DNA from: Leadbetterella byssophila DSM 17132
GTDB lineage: Bacteria > Bacteroidota > Bacteroidia > Cytophagales > Spirosomataceae
DNA: 64,000 bases
Assembly (NCBI RefSeq): GCF_000166395.1
Contig: NC_014655.1
Coordinates: forward strand, 930,001 to 994,000
Direction: 5' to 3'
The stretch's first letter is position 1; every line of letters starts with the position of its first letter. This document shows positions 36,368-44,393 of the stretch, piece after piece. Both the position numbers and the translations under genes were made by a program. Under the pieces are notes generated by a model. It was not told the origin of the DNA, ran no database searches, and worked only from the letters and a program-made list of their open reading frames with translations.

Positions 36368-36859
36368 ATGAGAATATCACACATCAATAGAGACAACTTC
36401 CCGGAAATTGTAGAGATCTACTTACAAGGTATCTCTACTCAGATAGCTACCTTCCAAAATGAAGCACCTTCGTGGGAAGAATGGGATAAAAGCCACCTAA
36501 GTTCTTGTAGATTAGTTGCCCTCTTAGAAGGTAAAATCTGCGGATGGGCAGCTTTAAGCCCTGTCTCTAGCAGATGTGTATACTCCGGTGTAGCAGAAGT
36601 AAGCATATATATTGGCCAGGAGCACAGAGGTAAAGGTATAGGAAAAGCACTTCTACATGAATTAATCCATCAAAGCGAAAAAGAAGGAATATGGACCTTA
36701 CAGTCCAGCATTTTTTCAGAGAATCTACCTAGCATCAAGCTGCATGAAAGTTGCGGTTTCAGAATGGTGGGCTATAGAGAAAAGATAGGATTAAAAAACG
36801 GAGTCTGGAAGGACAATGTACTAATGGAGAGGAGAAGCAATAAGATTGGAATCGAGTAA
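36368..36859 (+). CDS. GNAT acetyltransferase of the ArsN/phosphinothricin type
   Basis: 163 residues. The acetyl-CoA-binding loop is EHRGKGIGKALLHELI, and the pattern AEVSIYIGQEHRGKGIG with NLPSIKLHESCGFRMVGYRE matches the phosphinothricin N-acetyltransferase group, which includes ArsN proteins found in ars operons and known to act on arsenical or phosphinothricin antibiotics. Its position after arsR and DUF6428 supports an ArsN-like role. No Acr3, ArsB or ArsC gene follows. Confidence 0.82.
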   Translation: MRISHINRDNFPEIVEIYLQGISTQIATFQNEAPSWEEWDKSHLSSCRLVALLEGKICGWAALSPVSSRCVYSGVAEVSIYIGQEHRGKGIGKALLHELIHQSEKEGIWTLQSSIFSENLPSIKLHESCGFRMVGYREKIGLKNGVWKDNVLMERRSNKIGIE

Positions 36860-36865
36860 TTTCCA

Positions 36866-37318
36866 TCAACTCTCCCTCTCATATACCTTTGAATTAAACT
36901 TCTCCATATACCATTCGGGATGAGGAACTTTCACAAAGCCATACTTCTCATACAACCACTCCGCGGTATTCGTCAACAAGATCCATCTCCTTAAACCTTG
37001 CAATTCCGGATGCCCCAAAATCGTATCCATCATTCGCTTAGATATGCCCTTCCCTCTGTACTCGTCCAACAAATACACATCTCCCAAATAGGCTATCGTG
37101 GAATAGTCGGAAATAATTCTGGCAAAACCTATTTGCCGGTCTTCATCATACACTCCAAAATTTAAGGATTGATCAATGGACTTCTGAACCCTGTCCAAGG
37201 GAATGCCCTTACTCCAACTGGAATGGTAGCACAAGAAATGATGGATCGCTCCTACGTTTAATTTACGAGGGTCTGTTGAAATCAAGAAGTTTTCCCAAAC
37301 CTGTTCTACCACCTTCAT
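36866..37318 (-). CDS. GNAT family acetyltransferase
   Basis: 150 residues from 37318 (MKVVEQVWENFLIST). The GNAT acetyl-CoA motif is VYLLDEYRGKGISKRMMDTI, followed by WILLTNTAEWLYEKYGFVKV. The substrate is unknown. The start codon overlaps the TGA of the broken CPBP gene as ATGA, so the two were translationally coupled. It converges with the ArsN-like gene, 6 bases apart. Confidence 0.86.
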   Translation of the reverse strand: MKVVEQVWENFLISTDPRKLNVGAIHHFLCYHSSWSKGIPLDRVQKSIDQSLNFGVYDEDRQIGFARIISDYSTIAYLGDVYLLDEYRGKGISKRMMDTILGHPELQGLRRWILLTNTAEWLYEKYGFVKVPHPEWYMEKFNSKVYERES

Positions 37319-38014
37319 TTTCGTAATCTTTGAATGAGTAAATAATTTAAAGGCATTAATAATACGGATGCCAATACCAAGGTATAATTTGGACTGATCC
37401 ACGACACGTTCTCCTTCACCTCGCCCATTTCATGTATAAAGAAAAAGAAACAGTTGCCAGCCCAATGTATCCCACCCGTAAACCATATATTCTTAGAAAT
37501 CCAATAAGATAATGAAAAAACAGACCTAAAGCAAAAAGATAGACGTAGGTCTCTAATCCCTGATCAAGTCTATGTATATGATTCAACACATAAATTAAGC
37601 TGGATACATCCATGGAAAATCCCAGTGCTAAAATAAATATGCCCTAGTTAAAATATCTTCTGAAAAACTAGATAGGAAATTACCAAATATAAACAAACCC
37701 AAAGCGGCCGAAATCTGGGGCCATCGAACCACTTCCTCCACTGACCACCAAACATTCAATCCTAAAGCAGTTCCATACAGGGTCAGTCCCAATAGCATTC
37801 CCCCTAAAAGAAACGTCCAAAATCCCCTCCTGACAAATCCCCACGCTGCAAAGCCTTCTTTGAACTGAAATTTCGCTATTACTAGCGAAGAAAGAAAAAA
37901 TAAGAACTGAAATACCAAAAATCCAGAAGCCGATTGATATTTCATATACATCCATTCAGCCGAATGGTATAGGATAAAAAGGAGAACAAAACCTCCAATA
38001 GCTTTAGCTTTCAT
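37315..38014 (-). pseudogene. CPBP intramembrane metalloprotease, two frameshifts
   Basis: Three frames join to make one CPBP (Abi) protein of about 233 residues. Frame one from the ATG at 38014 (MKAKAIGGFVLLF) holds motif 1 FSEDILTRAYLF, then stops at 37630-37628. Frame two carries FSMDVSSLIYVLNHIHRLDQ with the histidine motif. Frame three, from about 37495, carries IWFTGGIHWAGNCFFFF (motif H-x-x-x-N) and ends RLRK-TGA, overlapping the GNAT start. Each step needs one missing base, near TTTATTTTAG and AGAATATATGG. CPBP proteases cleave membrane proteins; some give immunity to bacteriocins. Confidence 0.87.
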
Positions 38015-38051
38015 GACCAAAACTAGAAAATCTTTCCCCTCCCTTTACCCA

Positions 38052-38573
38052 CTAATCCTTATTTTTTTCATTTAAATCCAGATCTTTATAGAGCTTCTTC
38101 AATTCATCAAACTTCTCCAATCTAATGAATTTACAAGCAGATTCTAGGATGAGCCTTTCGTACTTTGGCCTTAATTTAGGGGCTACAAATAGCATATACT
38201 TCAATTGATCTAAACTAGGTCTTCTTTTAGCTCCCTCTAAATCTCCCCATCTCTGTTTCGAGAAACTTCTTTTTATATAGCGAAATACCGCACCTCAGAT
38301 CTTAAAATCTAACCAGATAATAAGCGTAGCTTTTTCAAATCTGCTGGGCATCAAAAAACTATAATTCCCCTCCATTACCCAGCGATCGTTTTCGAGAAGA
38401 AATAGTTCATGATCTCTTTGAAAATCAGCATCTTCCCTCCTCTTCCATTGAGTGCCAGGAAAATGCGCCATTTGGTCCAGAAAACAGACTTTTAAATCAA
38501 ACTTTTCTCCCAAAGCTTGGGCTAATGTGGATTTACCTGAAGAACTTGGGCCTATGATGCAGATTCTTTCCAT
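38052..38573 (-). pseudogene. P-loop nucleotide kinase-like protein, interrupted by TGA
   Basis: The frame from the ATG at 38573 begins with a Walker A motif (CIIGPSSSGKSTLAQALG) and continues WVMEGNYS and ATLIIWLDFKI, typical of small adenylate-kinase-like or topology-modulation proteins. A TGA at 38297-38295 interrupts it, and the same frame goes on with GAVFRYIKRSFSKQRWGDLE and ends at TAG 38054-38052, giving 174 codons, the usual family length. Arg is frequent at the lost position, so CGA to TGA is a likely origin. It overlaps the membrane-protein gene upstream by 22 bases. Confidence 0.83.
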
Positions 38574-39025
38574 CTCTTCAAAATATCTTCCATTTCCTCC
38601 ATTTTCTGGGTACCAATCAGCAATTTACCTCCATCTTTAAATTTCAACTGAAGCCCCATTTTTCCTCTTACATTATAGGCCTTACCTGAAAATGAATAGC
38701 GGATACCGTATCCACCGTATTCCAAAATGGGCTTGTATTCCCGCACAAAAATCTCTTGAATACTAGCTTTAGGATAAAACCTCCTATGCAGGTGAAAAGG
38801 GAAAAATTGAACATAAATGCCCTCATCCGTGATTTCAGTATCTAATCTCATTGAAAATAGGAATACAATAACCACCAGGAATATACCCAATGTAACGAAA
38901 AGGCCGCTATAGATCTGGGATGTCCAACAGGCATATAGCCCGTACAAAAGAGGAATTAGCGACAAAGAAAAAAGCAGGTAATGCCACCATTGATTGAATC
39001 TTTGAGTCTCTTTAAATTGCATCAT
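38552..39025 (-). CDS. two-helix membrane protein, DUF6141-like
   Basis: 157 residues. Two transmembrane helices lie at about residues 15-32 and 41-57 (LLFSLSLIPLLYGLYA, FVTLGIFLVVIVFLF), followed by a ~100-residue cytoplasmic beta-rich domain with PH-like character (EITDEGIYVQFFPFH, IQEIFVREYKPI). It resembles DUF6141; function unknown. Its first 14 bases overlap the end of the LCIB-like gene, so it belongs to the antiporter-bestrophin operon. Confidence 0.78.
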   Translation of the reverse strand: MMQFKETQRFNQWWHYLLFSLSLIPLLYGLYACWTSQIYSGLFVTLGIFLVVIVFLFSMRLDTEITDEGIYVQFFPFHLHRRFYPKASIQEIFVREYKPILEYGGYGIRYSFSGKAYNVRGKMGLQLKFKDGGKLLIGTQKMEEMEDILKRWKESAS

Positions 39026-39749
39026 ATTCAGCGAGCAAACTTCTCCTCTCCCCGCTCTCTATATCTATACAGTCAAACTTCTTGTATTGGCAATAAGACC
39101 CCATTTCTTTATCACCATTTATAAAGATCCCGCCCACAAGCAAAAGATATTTACAGGGATAATGCGTGGCTTTTACCAAAACCTCAATTCTGTCATCAAT
39201 AGCCTCGTACATTACTTCAGTAGCCTCAAACAGCGGATGATCAGCCCTCAAAATTCTCTGCTTCTGACTGAGAAAAATCTGCTCAATGGTATTCATTTGA
39301 AAATCCAAAGAGCTGATGTTACCCACAATGATCTCATTTCTCTTCAATTTTTCCAATGCGCCTTTAGCAGCCCCGCAACACGCGGATGGCGCACCTTGCC
39401 CTATTCGGGATATTTCCCCTAATGCCCCCTGCTTCGTAACACCAATATGCGGGGCATAAAAGATGATCACCGCTCCATCTTCCGGGACATGATGCGCAAA
39501 AGCATTCATGCCTGTAATTCCAGCAAAGGGATATCCATCTAATCCTCCCAAATGAAAAGGCCCTAGCATCTCCAATGCTCTTGGAGGATATTGAATGGCA
39601 TTCACGTCATCGCAACATAAACTGTCAGCATGCATCAACTGATGGGGCTTTAATCCCAAAACTCTGTCAATGGTATCAAGAAGCCTATTCACGGTATCCA
39701 CCGAAGTTCTTGCTCTGGGATACCATTTTCTCACCATATCTAAACTCAT
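39012..39749 (-). CDS. LCIB/LCIC-like (theta-type) carbonic anhydrase homologue
   Basis: 245 residues, no signal peptide. Motif order matches the algal low-CO2-inducible proteins LCIB/LCIC: DSLCCDDVNA, then PFHLGGLDGYPFAGITGMNA, AFAHHVP, YAPHIGVTKQGALGEISRI and SACCGAAKGA. By alignment in my head the zinc ligands would be Cys45, His86 and Cys125, with Asp47 and Arg115 as the Asp-Arg dyad of beta-type anhydrases. The C-terminal part (LLVGGIFINGD, FDCIDI) also fits. Known relatives interconvert CO2 and bicarbonate; some are inactive. Its start overlaps the bestrophin stop by 4 bases. Confidence 0.82.
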   Translation of the reverse strand: MSLDMVRKWYPRARTSVDTVNRLLDTIDRVLGLKPHQLMHADSLCCDDVNAIQYPPRALEMLGPFHLGGLDGYPFAGITGMNAFAHHVPEDGAVIIFYAPHIGVTKQGALGEISRIGQGAPSACCGAAKGALEKLKRNEIIVGNISSLDFQMNTIEQIFLSQKQRILRADHPLFEATEVMYEAIDDRIEVLVKATHYPCKYLLLVGGIFINGDKEMGSYCQYKKFDCIDIESGERRSLLAEYDAI

Positions 39750-40720
39750 AGTACTATGTTATTTTGAGGTACAATAACAGGAGGAATATCTACTTCTCCC
39801 AACATTTCTCGCAAGTCTATTTCTATATTTCTACTGATCTGTGCCATGGGTATGTCATTTGCTCCTCCCTCAAATGGATTTTCAGTACTTTCTCCAATCT
39901 GCTCTAACACTAAAAAAATCCATCCTACCACTAGACTTAGAGGGACCACTAACCAAATTGAATCTTCCCCCAATTTCCTCAATTCACCTAAAAAGCCAAG
40001 GGGCAACAAGGCACATAACAGATAAGTAAAATACAGGTTAATGCTGGCAAATTGTCGGGGGTAAGGAAAGTTCTTGATTCTTTCGCACTTTCCCTGTAAT
40101 TCAAATAGGTCCTTCAAACGCTCTTGTAGATGCAAAAATGCATATTCAGATAAATGACCATGATCACGTAACTCCTTTAAATGCGCGGATTGCAAGGCCA
40201 AAATTTGCGAAGGCTTATTGTGCACATGCCTCAAAACTTCCATTTCTTCATGGCTTAGGTATTGTTGCAATTCATCCCACATATTCCCCTCCCACTCCGG
40301 AACGGTATACAATTTCAGATATTCAAGATTATAGGCCTTTGTCTTAACATTTTCCCAACTTTTACTTTCTCTCAATTGAAATCTCAAAGCAGTTAACCAA
40401 GCCAAATGCCTGTAGATCATCCCCTTACTCCCTATACCATCTTTGACCAAAACCCCAAAACTCCTACTGCTGTTGATAATACCTCCCCAAATCTGCCTTG
40501 CCTCCCACATCCTATTGTAGGTTTGTGTGTTTCTAAATCCCGCGATAAAAGCTGCAGCAGTCCCAACTATCGCTACAGGAGCCCAAGGGATAGCTAACCA
40601 CTCCCAATCAAAAAATTTATAAAGTCTCACCGGAATAATACTTATGACTAGCATGATGTAGATTTTGGAACGAGTCCAGGGAATAAATTCCTTCAGTTTA
40701 TAGTGCGATCCAGTGTTCAT
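39746..40720 (-). CDS. bestrophin-family anion channel (UPF0187)
   Basis: 324 residues. The N terminus (IPWTRSKIYIMLVI) and the signature AGFRNTQTYNRMWEARQIWG define the bacterial bestrophin family. Four membrane segments are expected, near residues 19-35, 44-62, 229-250 and 258-275. Known members form pentameric channels passing chloride, bicarbonate or, in Klebsiella, cations. The C terminus (NPFEGGANDIPMAQISRNIE) carries the conserved GGxxDxP segment. It begins 1 base after the antiporter stop and overlaps the LCIB-like gene by 4. Confidence 0.92.
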   Translation of the reverse strand: MNTGSHYKLKEFIPWTRSKIYIMLVISIIPVRLYKFFDWEWLAIPWAPVAIVGTAAAFIAGFRNTQTYNRMWEARQIWGGIINSSRSFGVLVKDGIGSKGMIYRHLAWLTALRFQLRESKSWENVKTKAYNLEYLKLYTVPEWEGNMWDELQQYLSHEEMEVLRHVHNKPSQILALQSAHLKELRDHGHLSEYAFLHLQERLKDLFELQGKCERIKNFPYPRQFASINLYFTYLLCALLPLGFLGELRKLGEDSIWLVVPLSLVVGWIFLVLEQIGESTENPFEGGANDIPMAQISRNIEIDLREMLGEVDIPPVIVPQNNIVL

Positions 40721-40721
40721 A

Positions 40722-42284
40722 TTAATGTTCAGCTCCTGTGATACTCATTTCGTCTAAATCCAATTGTAACTCTGCCCTCCTGATCTCTTCATCTGAAAAG
40801 GCGTTTTCACGTCTCAACTTAAACAACTCCTTTCTTTGCAAAGAATAGATTTTAAGTAGAACTGCATGGAATTCTTCCCTTTTCTTCACACTCAAAGGCT
40901 GTGGCTGCTCCTCCCTTTCTAACTTTGCCTTAAATATATTTAGCCAATCATTGCCCTCAATTCCCTTTAATTCTGCTAAAGCAATCTGATTCAAGTGCTT
41001 TTGAATTCCAGCTCTTTGAATCTCAGCAGGTACCACAGCATCTATTTCCTCCAAATGAATAATCCTCAGAATGAAAGGTAAAGTCAAGCCCTGAAAAACC
41101 AATGTCACTAATATCACCCCAAAAGTGATGAACAAAATCAGATTTCTCTGCGGAAATGCAACCCCGTCTGTCAAATAAAGTGGAATGGACAAAGCTGTAG
41201 CTAATGATACCACACCTCTCATCCCTGCCCAACTTATCACCAAAGGCCCCTTCCAACCCGGAGAGGGCTCTTTTCTCACCTTTCTACTGATCCACCTAGG
41301 CAGATGGGCAGCCGGATAAACCCAAAGGAAACGTAGCAGAATCACCAATACACTGACCCATAGACTATACTTGATAGCTTGAATTACAGAATATTCCCCT
41401 AAACCTTGTATTATTTCTGGTAACTCAAGACCAATCAAAATAAAAACCAAAGCATTCATTACAAATATCATTGTAGTCCACACCCCTAACATATTCAGAC
41501 GTGTACTACCGTTTTGAAACACTTCGTGTGAACGATAAGACATATATAGACCCCCACTTACCACAGCCATAACACCGGAAAAATGAAACTGCTCTGCCAA
41601 CAAAAACAATAAATAAGGAGTCATCACTGTTAAAGCCGCATCTATGGCCACATTCGTAGGTAAATATCTATGAATCAGATACATAAAATTCGCCCCCACT
41701 AATCCCACAACCACACCCATACCGGCTACCAAAAAGAACTGAACCACAGCTTCTTGTAAAGAAAATGACCCTGAAATAGCCGCTAGTAATGCAAAACGAA
41801 ATACAATCAAGGAAGAGGCATCATTCACTAAACTCTCCCCTTCCAATATGGTCATCAAGCGCTTAGGAACACTCATTCCTTTCAAAACAGATGCTGCTGC
41901 AACTGCATCAGGAGGAGAAACAATTCCACCTAAGAGAAAACCCAAAGCGAGAGTAAATCCCGGGATCAGAGCCACACTGGCATATGCCACAATACTAGAT
42001 GTGAAGAAAACTAAACCAAATGCCAAAAGAATAATAGGGCGCTTCCATTTCCAAAAATCATTCCAGGAAGTATACCACGCAGCCTCATATAACAAAGGAG
42101 GTAGAAAGATGAGAAATATAAGGTCAGGATCTAAATGCAAGGTGGGAACTCCCGGTATAAAACAAATTCCCAAACCGGCCAAAACCAAGAATATGGGATA
42201 GGCTATCTTTAATTTCCTAGCTAAGAGTACTAAGAGAAAAACAGCAAATAAAAGTGCTAAAATGTAAAGTAATGTGTGGTGCAT
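40722..42284 (-). CDS. CPA1-family Na+/H+ antiporter
   Basis: 520 residues with about 12 transmembrane segments in the first 410 and a cytoplasmic tail of about 110 residues rich in charged helices. The CPA1 marks are FLPPLLYEAAW, VSPPDAVAAASVLKGM, and EGESLVNDASSLIVFR, where Asn154-Asp155 form the ion-binding ND pair, plus SWAGMRGVVSLATALSIPL. It exchanges Na+ (or K+) for H+ across the inner membrane. It is the first gene of the operon with bestrophin and the LCIB-like gene. Confidence 0.93.
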   Translation of the reverse strand: MHHTLLYILALLFAVFLLVLLARKLKIAYPIFLVLAGLGICFIPGVPTLHLDPDLIFLIFLPPLLYEAAWYTSWNDFWKWKRPIILLAFGLVFFTSSIVAYASVALIPGFTLALGFLLGGIVSPPDAVAAASVLKGMSVPKRLMTILEGESLVNDASSLIVFRFALLAAISGSFSLQEAVVQFFLVAGMGVVVGLVGANFMYLIHRYLPTNVAIDAALTVMTPYLLFLLAEQFHFSGVMAVVSGGLYMSYRSHEVFQNGSTRLNMLGVWTTMIFVMNALVFILIGLELPEIIQGLGEYSVIQAIKYSLWVSVLVILLRFLWVYPAAHLPRWISRKVRKEPSPGWKGPLVISWAGMRGVVSLATALSIPLYLTDGVAFPQRNLILFITFGVILVTLVFQGLTLPFILRIIHLEEIDAVVPAEIQRAGIQKHLNQIALAELKGIEGNDWLNIFKAKLEREEQPQPLSVKKREEFHAVLLKIYSLQRKELFKLRRENAFSDEEIRRAELQLDLDEMSITGAEH

Positions 42285-42374
42285 AGATTAGGGATATTTC
42301 TATGCACCAAAAATAAATATAGGAAATTGGAAACCAAACAATTAGAAATATTTGTTTTATATAAAGGAGGAAAA

Positions 42375-42989
42375 TTATTCTACTTTCTCCTTGGTCAAGT
42401 AGGAAAGATTTTTGGTAATCTTCTCTAGATCCCAATCCCACCATTTCATCTCTAATAGCTCCTTAATTTTTTCATCGGAAAACCTTTTTCTTATGATTTG
42501 CGCAGGGTTACCCCCTACTATTGCATATGGTGGCACATCCTTAGTAACGGTTGAATTTGTAGATATAATGGCTCCGTTTCCTACCTTAACACCAGGCATT
42601 ATCGTAACGTTGTGACCTATCCAAACGTCGTTCTCAATAATAGTATCCCCTTTGTATGGAAGCTCCTTAGCTTCCGGTGCAGATTCCGCCCAATCTCCAC
42701 CAAATATATAGAAAGGATATGCCGTAATCCCGTCCATTTTATGGTTAGCTCCATTCATAATGAAGGTTACATCTGAAGCTATCATACAAAATTTACCTAT
42801 CACTAGCTTATCGCCAATGAAATCAAAATGGTATTTTACATTCTTCTCAAAATTCTGAACATCATCAAAATCATCATAATAAGTATAGTCTCCCACTATT
42901 ATATTGGGATTCTTGATAATGTTTTTCAAAAAACAAAGTCGCTTATAGTGCGGCAATGGAAATACTTGGTTCTTATCTGGAATTTGCAT
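42375..42989 (-). CDS. Vat-type xenobiotic (streptogramin A) acetyltransferase
   Basis: 204 residues, left-handed beta-helix. The match to Vat enzymes is close: VGDYTYYDD, NGANHKMDG with catalytic His83, YPFYIFGGDW, PYKGDTIIENDVWIGHNVTI and GGNPAQIIRKRFSDEKI, then LEMKWWDWDLEKI. Vat proteins inactivate streptogramin A by O-acetylation; chromosomal relatives also include CatB-like enzymes with other or unknown substrates. It overlaps the DUF4199 gene by 17 bases. I see no nearby mobile-element signs. Confidence 0.87.
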   Translation of the reverse strand: MQIPDKNQVFPLPHYKRLCFLKNIIKNPNIIVGDYTYYDDFDDVQNFEKNVKYHFDFIGDKLVIGKFCMIASDVTFIMNGANHKMDGITAYPFYIFGGDWAESAPEAKELPYKGDTIIENDVWIGHNVTIMPGVKVGNGAIISTNSTVTKDVPPYAIVGGNPAQIIRKRFSDEKIKELLEMKWWDWDLEKITKNLSYLTKEKVE

Positions 42990-43476
42990 TTTTTTGGGTA
43001 CGGATAAAGATCATGGCTATAGCACTGGTAATTATTCCCATTAATAACGCCCCAATGGCCCCACTGATCACATAATTCTTAAAATTAAACTGTGCTTCTG
43101 CTTCTTCTGTAGTACCAAAATATCCTAACTCCACAGATCTCTTGATCGCATTTTCAAAGTATTCCGGAGCAATGATATACGAAGTAATATACTGAGTAAT
43201 AGGACTTAATATAGCAATAAATATACTAAATATCAAACCGGACAATAAACCCTGCATGTAAGTCATATTCCCCTGATAATCTATCCGCTTCTTTTCTTGT
43301 AAAGCTCTAAGCATTATATAAATCGCCGGGACAGCAAATAGATTTGTTAAATACATATGATAATCTATGTACTTCCCATGCAAACCCGTTACATTTTCTA
43401 ATACCATCCAAATGAGCCCCACCACCGAAAAGATTATGGCCCATTTGATTTCCATCTTCAAGGCTTTAGTTTCCAT
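42973..43476 (-). CDS. DUF4199 membrane protein
   Basis: 167 residues with four predicted membrane helices (WAIIFSVVGLIWMVLE, LFAVPAIYIMLRAL, GLLSGLIFSIFIAILSPI, SGAIGALLMGIITSAIAMIF). The tail polar segment FENAIKRSVELGYFGTTEEAEAQF between helices three and four, given here as RSVELGYFGTTEEAEAQF, is typical of DUF4199. Function unknown. It precedes the Vat gene, overlapping by 17 bases. Confidence 0.86.
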   Translation of the reverse strand: METKALKMEIKWAIIFSVVGLIWMVLENVTGLHGKYIDYHMYLTNLFAVPAIYIMLRALQEKKRIDYQGNMTYMQGLLSGLIFSIFIAILSPITQYITSYIIAPEYFENAIKRSVELGYFGTTEEAEAQFNFKNYVISGAIGALLMGIITSAIAMIFIRTQKNANSR

Positions 43477-43939
43477 ATTTTTTTAGAATATAAAGGAGCG
43501 GAAGAACCATACCAATCAAGGATATCGTACTCAAATAAGTCAATCTTGATTTCAGCATCTTCACTAAGGATCTTAAACATTTCACTTTTGATATATTGAA
43601 AAATAAATAGCCCTCAATAAGAGAGCTCATTCTTATCTAAAGGGCCTGCCACAATCAAACTTCCTAATTGAAGCTACTTTTCGATATTCTCCATATGACC
43701 TCGAAAACTGGCATTGTTGAATTACTAATCAAAACTTGTATTTGATCCGCTCTTTAAAATTACAAGGTAATACATCTTCATTCCACAATCATCTGCGCCA
43801 AACTTCTGGGCTAATGCCTGATTTTAAGTAGGATTAACCTGACCACGAAGAAATAGTGAATAAAATAAAAGTAGAATAAATGATTAGAGTTTCATCTAGC
43901 GTTAATTAATGCTACAATGTATAGAAACTAGGGCTTAAA
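43477..43939. other. intergenic region with a possible gene remnant
   Basis: On the minus strand a 40-codon frame at 43580-43458 (ATG, MFKILSEDAEIKIDLFEYDI, ending LDWYGSSAPLYSK...) overlaps the DUF4199 start. It reads like the C-terminal tail of a protein, and the frame continues upstream for about a dozen codons before a stop, so it may be a gene fragment. I do not recognise it. The rest (43590-43939) shows nothing. Confidence 0.35.
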
Positions 43940-44245
43940 TTATTGAAAAAATTCAAATTTTCTTCCTTTCTTCATCCTGGGAATTACTAGAAGTAAAGCT
44001 ACTATTATACTCATGGCATTCCATGTACTCTTATCCACCTCAAACTTGAAAAGTGGCTGAAACCAGAAGCATAAAAGTAAATAGAAGTAAAAGACATAAT
44101 CTCTCCCTCTATCTTTTGCATCTAATGCTAAGACTAAAAACCCTAATCCTATGATCAATCGAAGCACTTGAGAAAAGACAGGTTCTACATTAGCTAAAAT
44201 CATGATTAATAAAATAGCTAATATATATCTAAGTATAGTTCTCAT
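43940..44245 (-). CDS. small membrane protein, DUF6804-like
   Basis: 101 residues, three or four hydrophobic helices (ILAILLIMILANVEPVFS, IIGLGFLVLALDAKDRGRDY in part, YFYLLLCFWFQPL, IIVALLLVIPRMKKGRK). The pattern DRGRDYVFY...FQPLFKFEVDKSTWN is found in a small Bacteroidota membrane family (DUF6804), of unknown function. It is a lone gene, divergent from the acyltransferase. Confidence 0.72.
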   Translation of the reverse strand: MRTILRYILAILLIMILANVEPVFSQVLRLIIGLGFLVLALDAKDRGRDYVFYFYLLLCFWFQPLFKFEVDKSTWNAMSIIVALLLVIPRMKKGRKFEFFQ

Positions 44246-44393
44246 TATTTTTTCTAGGCTAATACTAAATTACAACCAAAATCATAAACAAGCTAAATAA
44301 TTTATCACAAGTCGTGGAATTATTTGAATTGTTATCTCTTTAAAGGAATTATTTCTGTTATTTTTCAATCCCGAACTTTACCTATAACCATCT

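Noticed and set aside
37480-37640. Programmed ribosomal frameshifting in the CPBP gene
   Set aside because: No slippery heptamer or downstream stem is visible, and two shifts in the same gene would be needed.
27346-38297. TGA recoding (selenocysteine or reassigned TGA) to explain in-frame TGA codons
   Set aside because: TGA ends several intact genes here, no selenocysteine hairpin is visible, and the affected positions are not catalytic Cys sites. TAG, TAA and frameshifts also occur.
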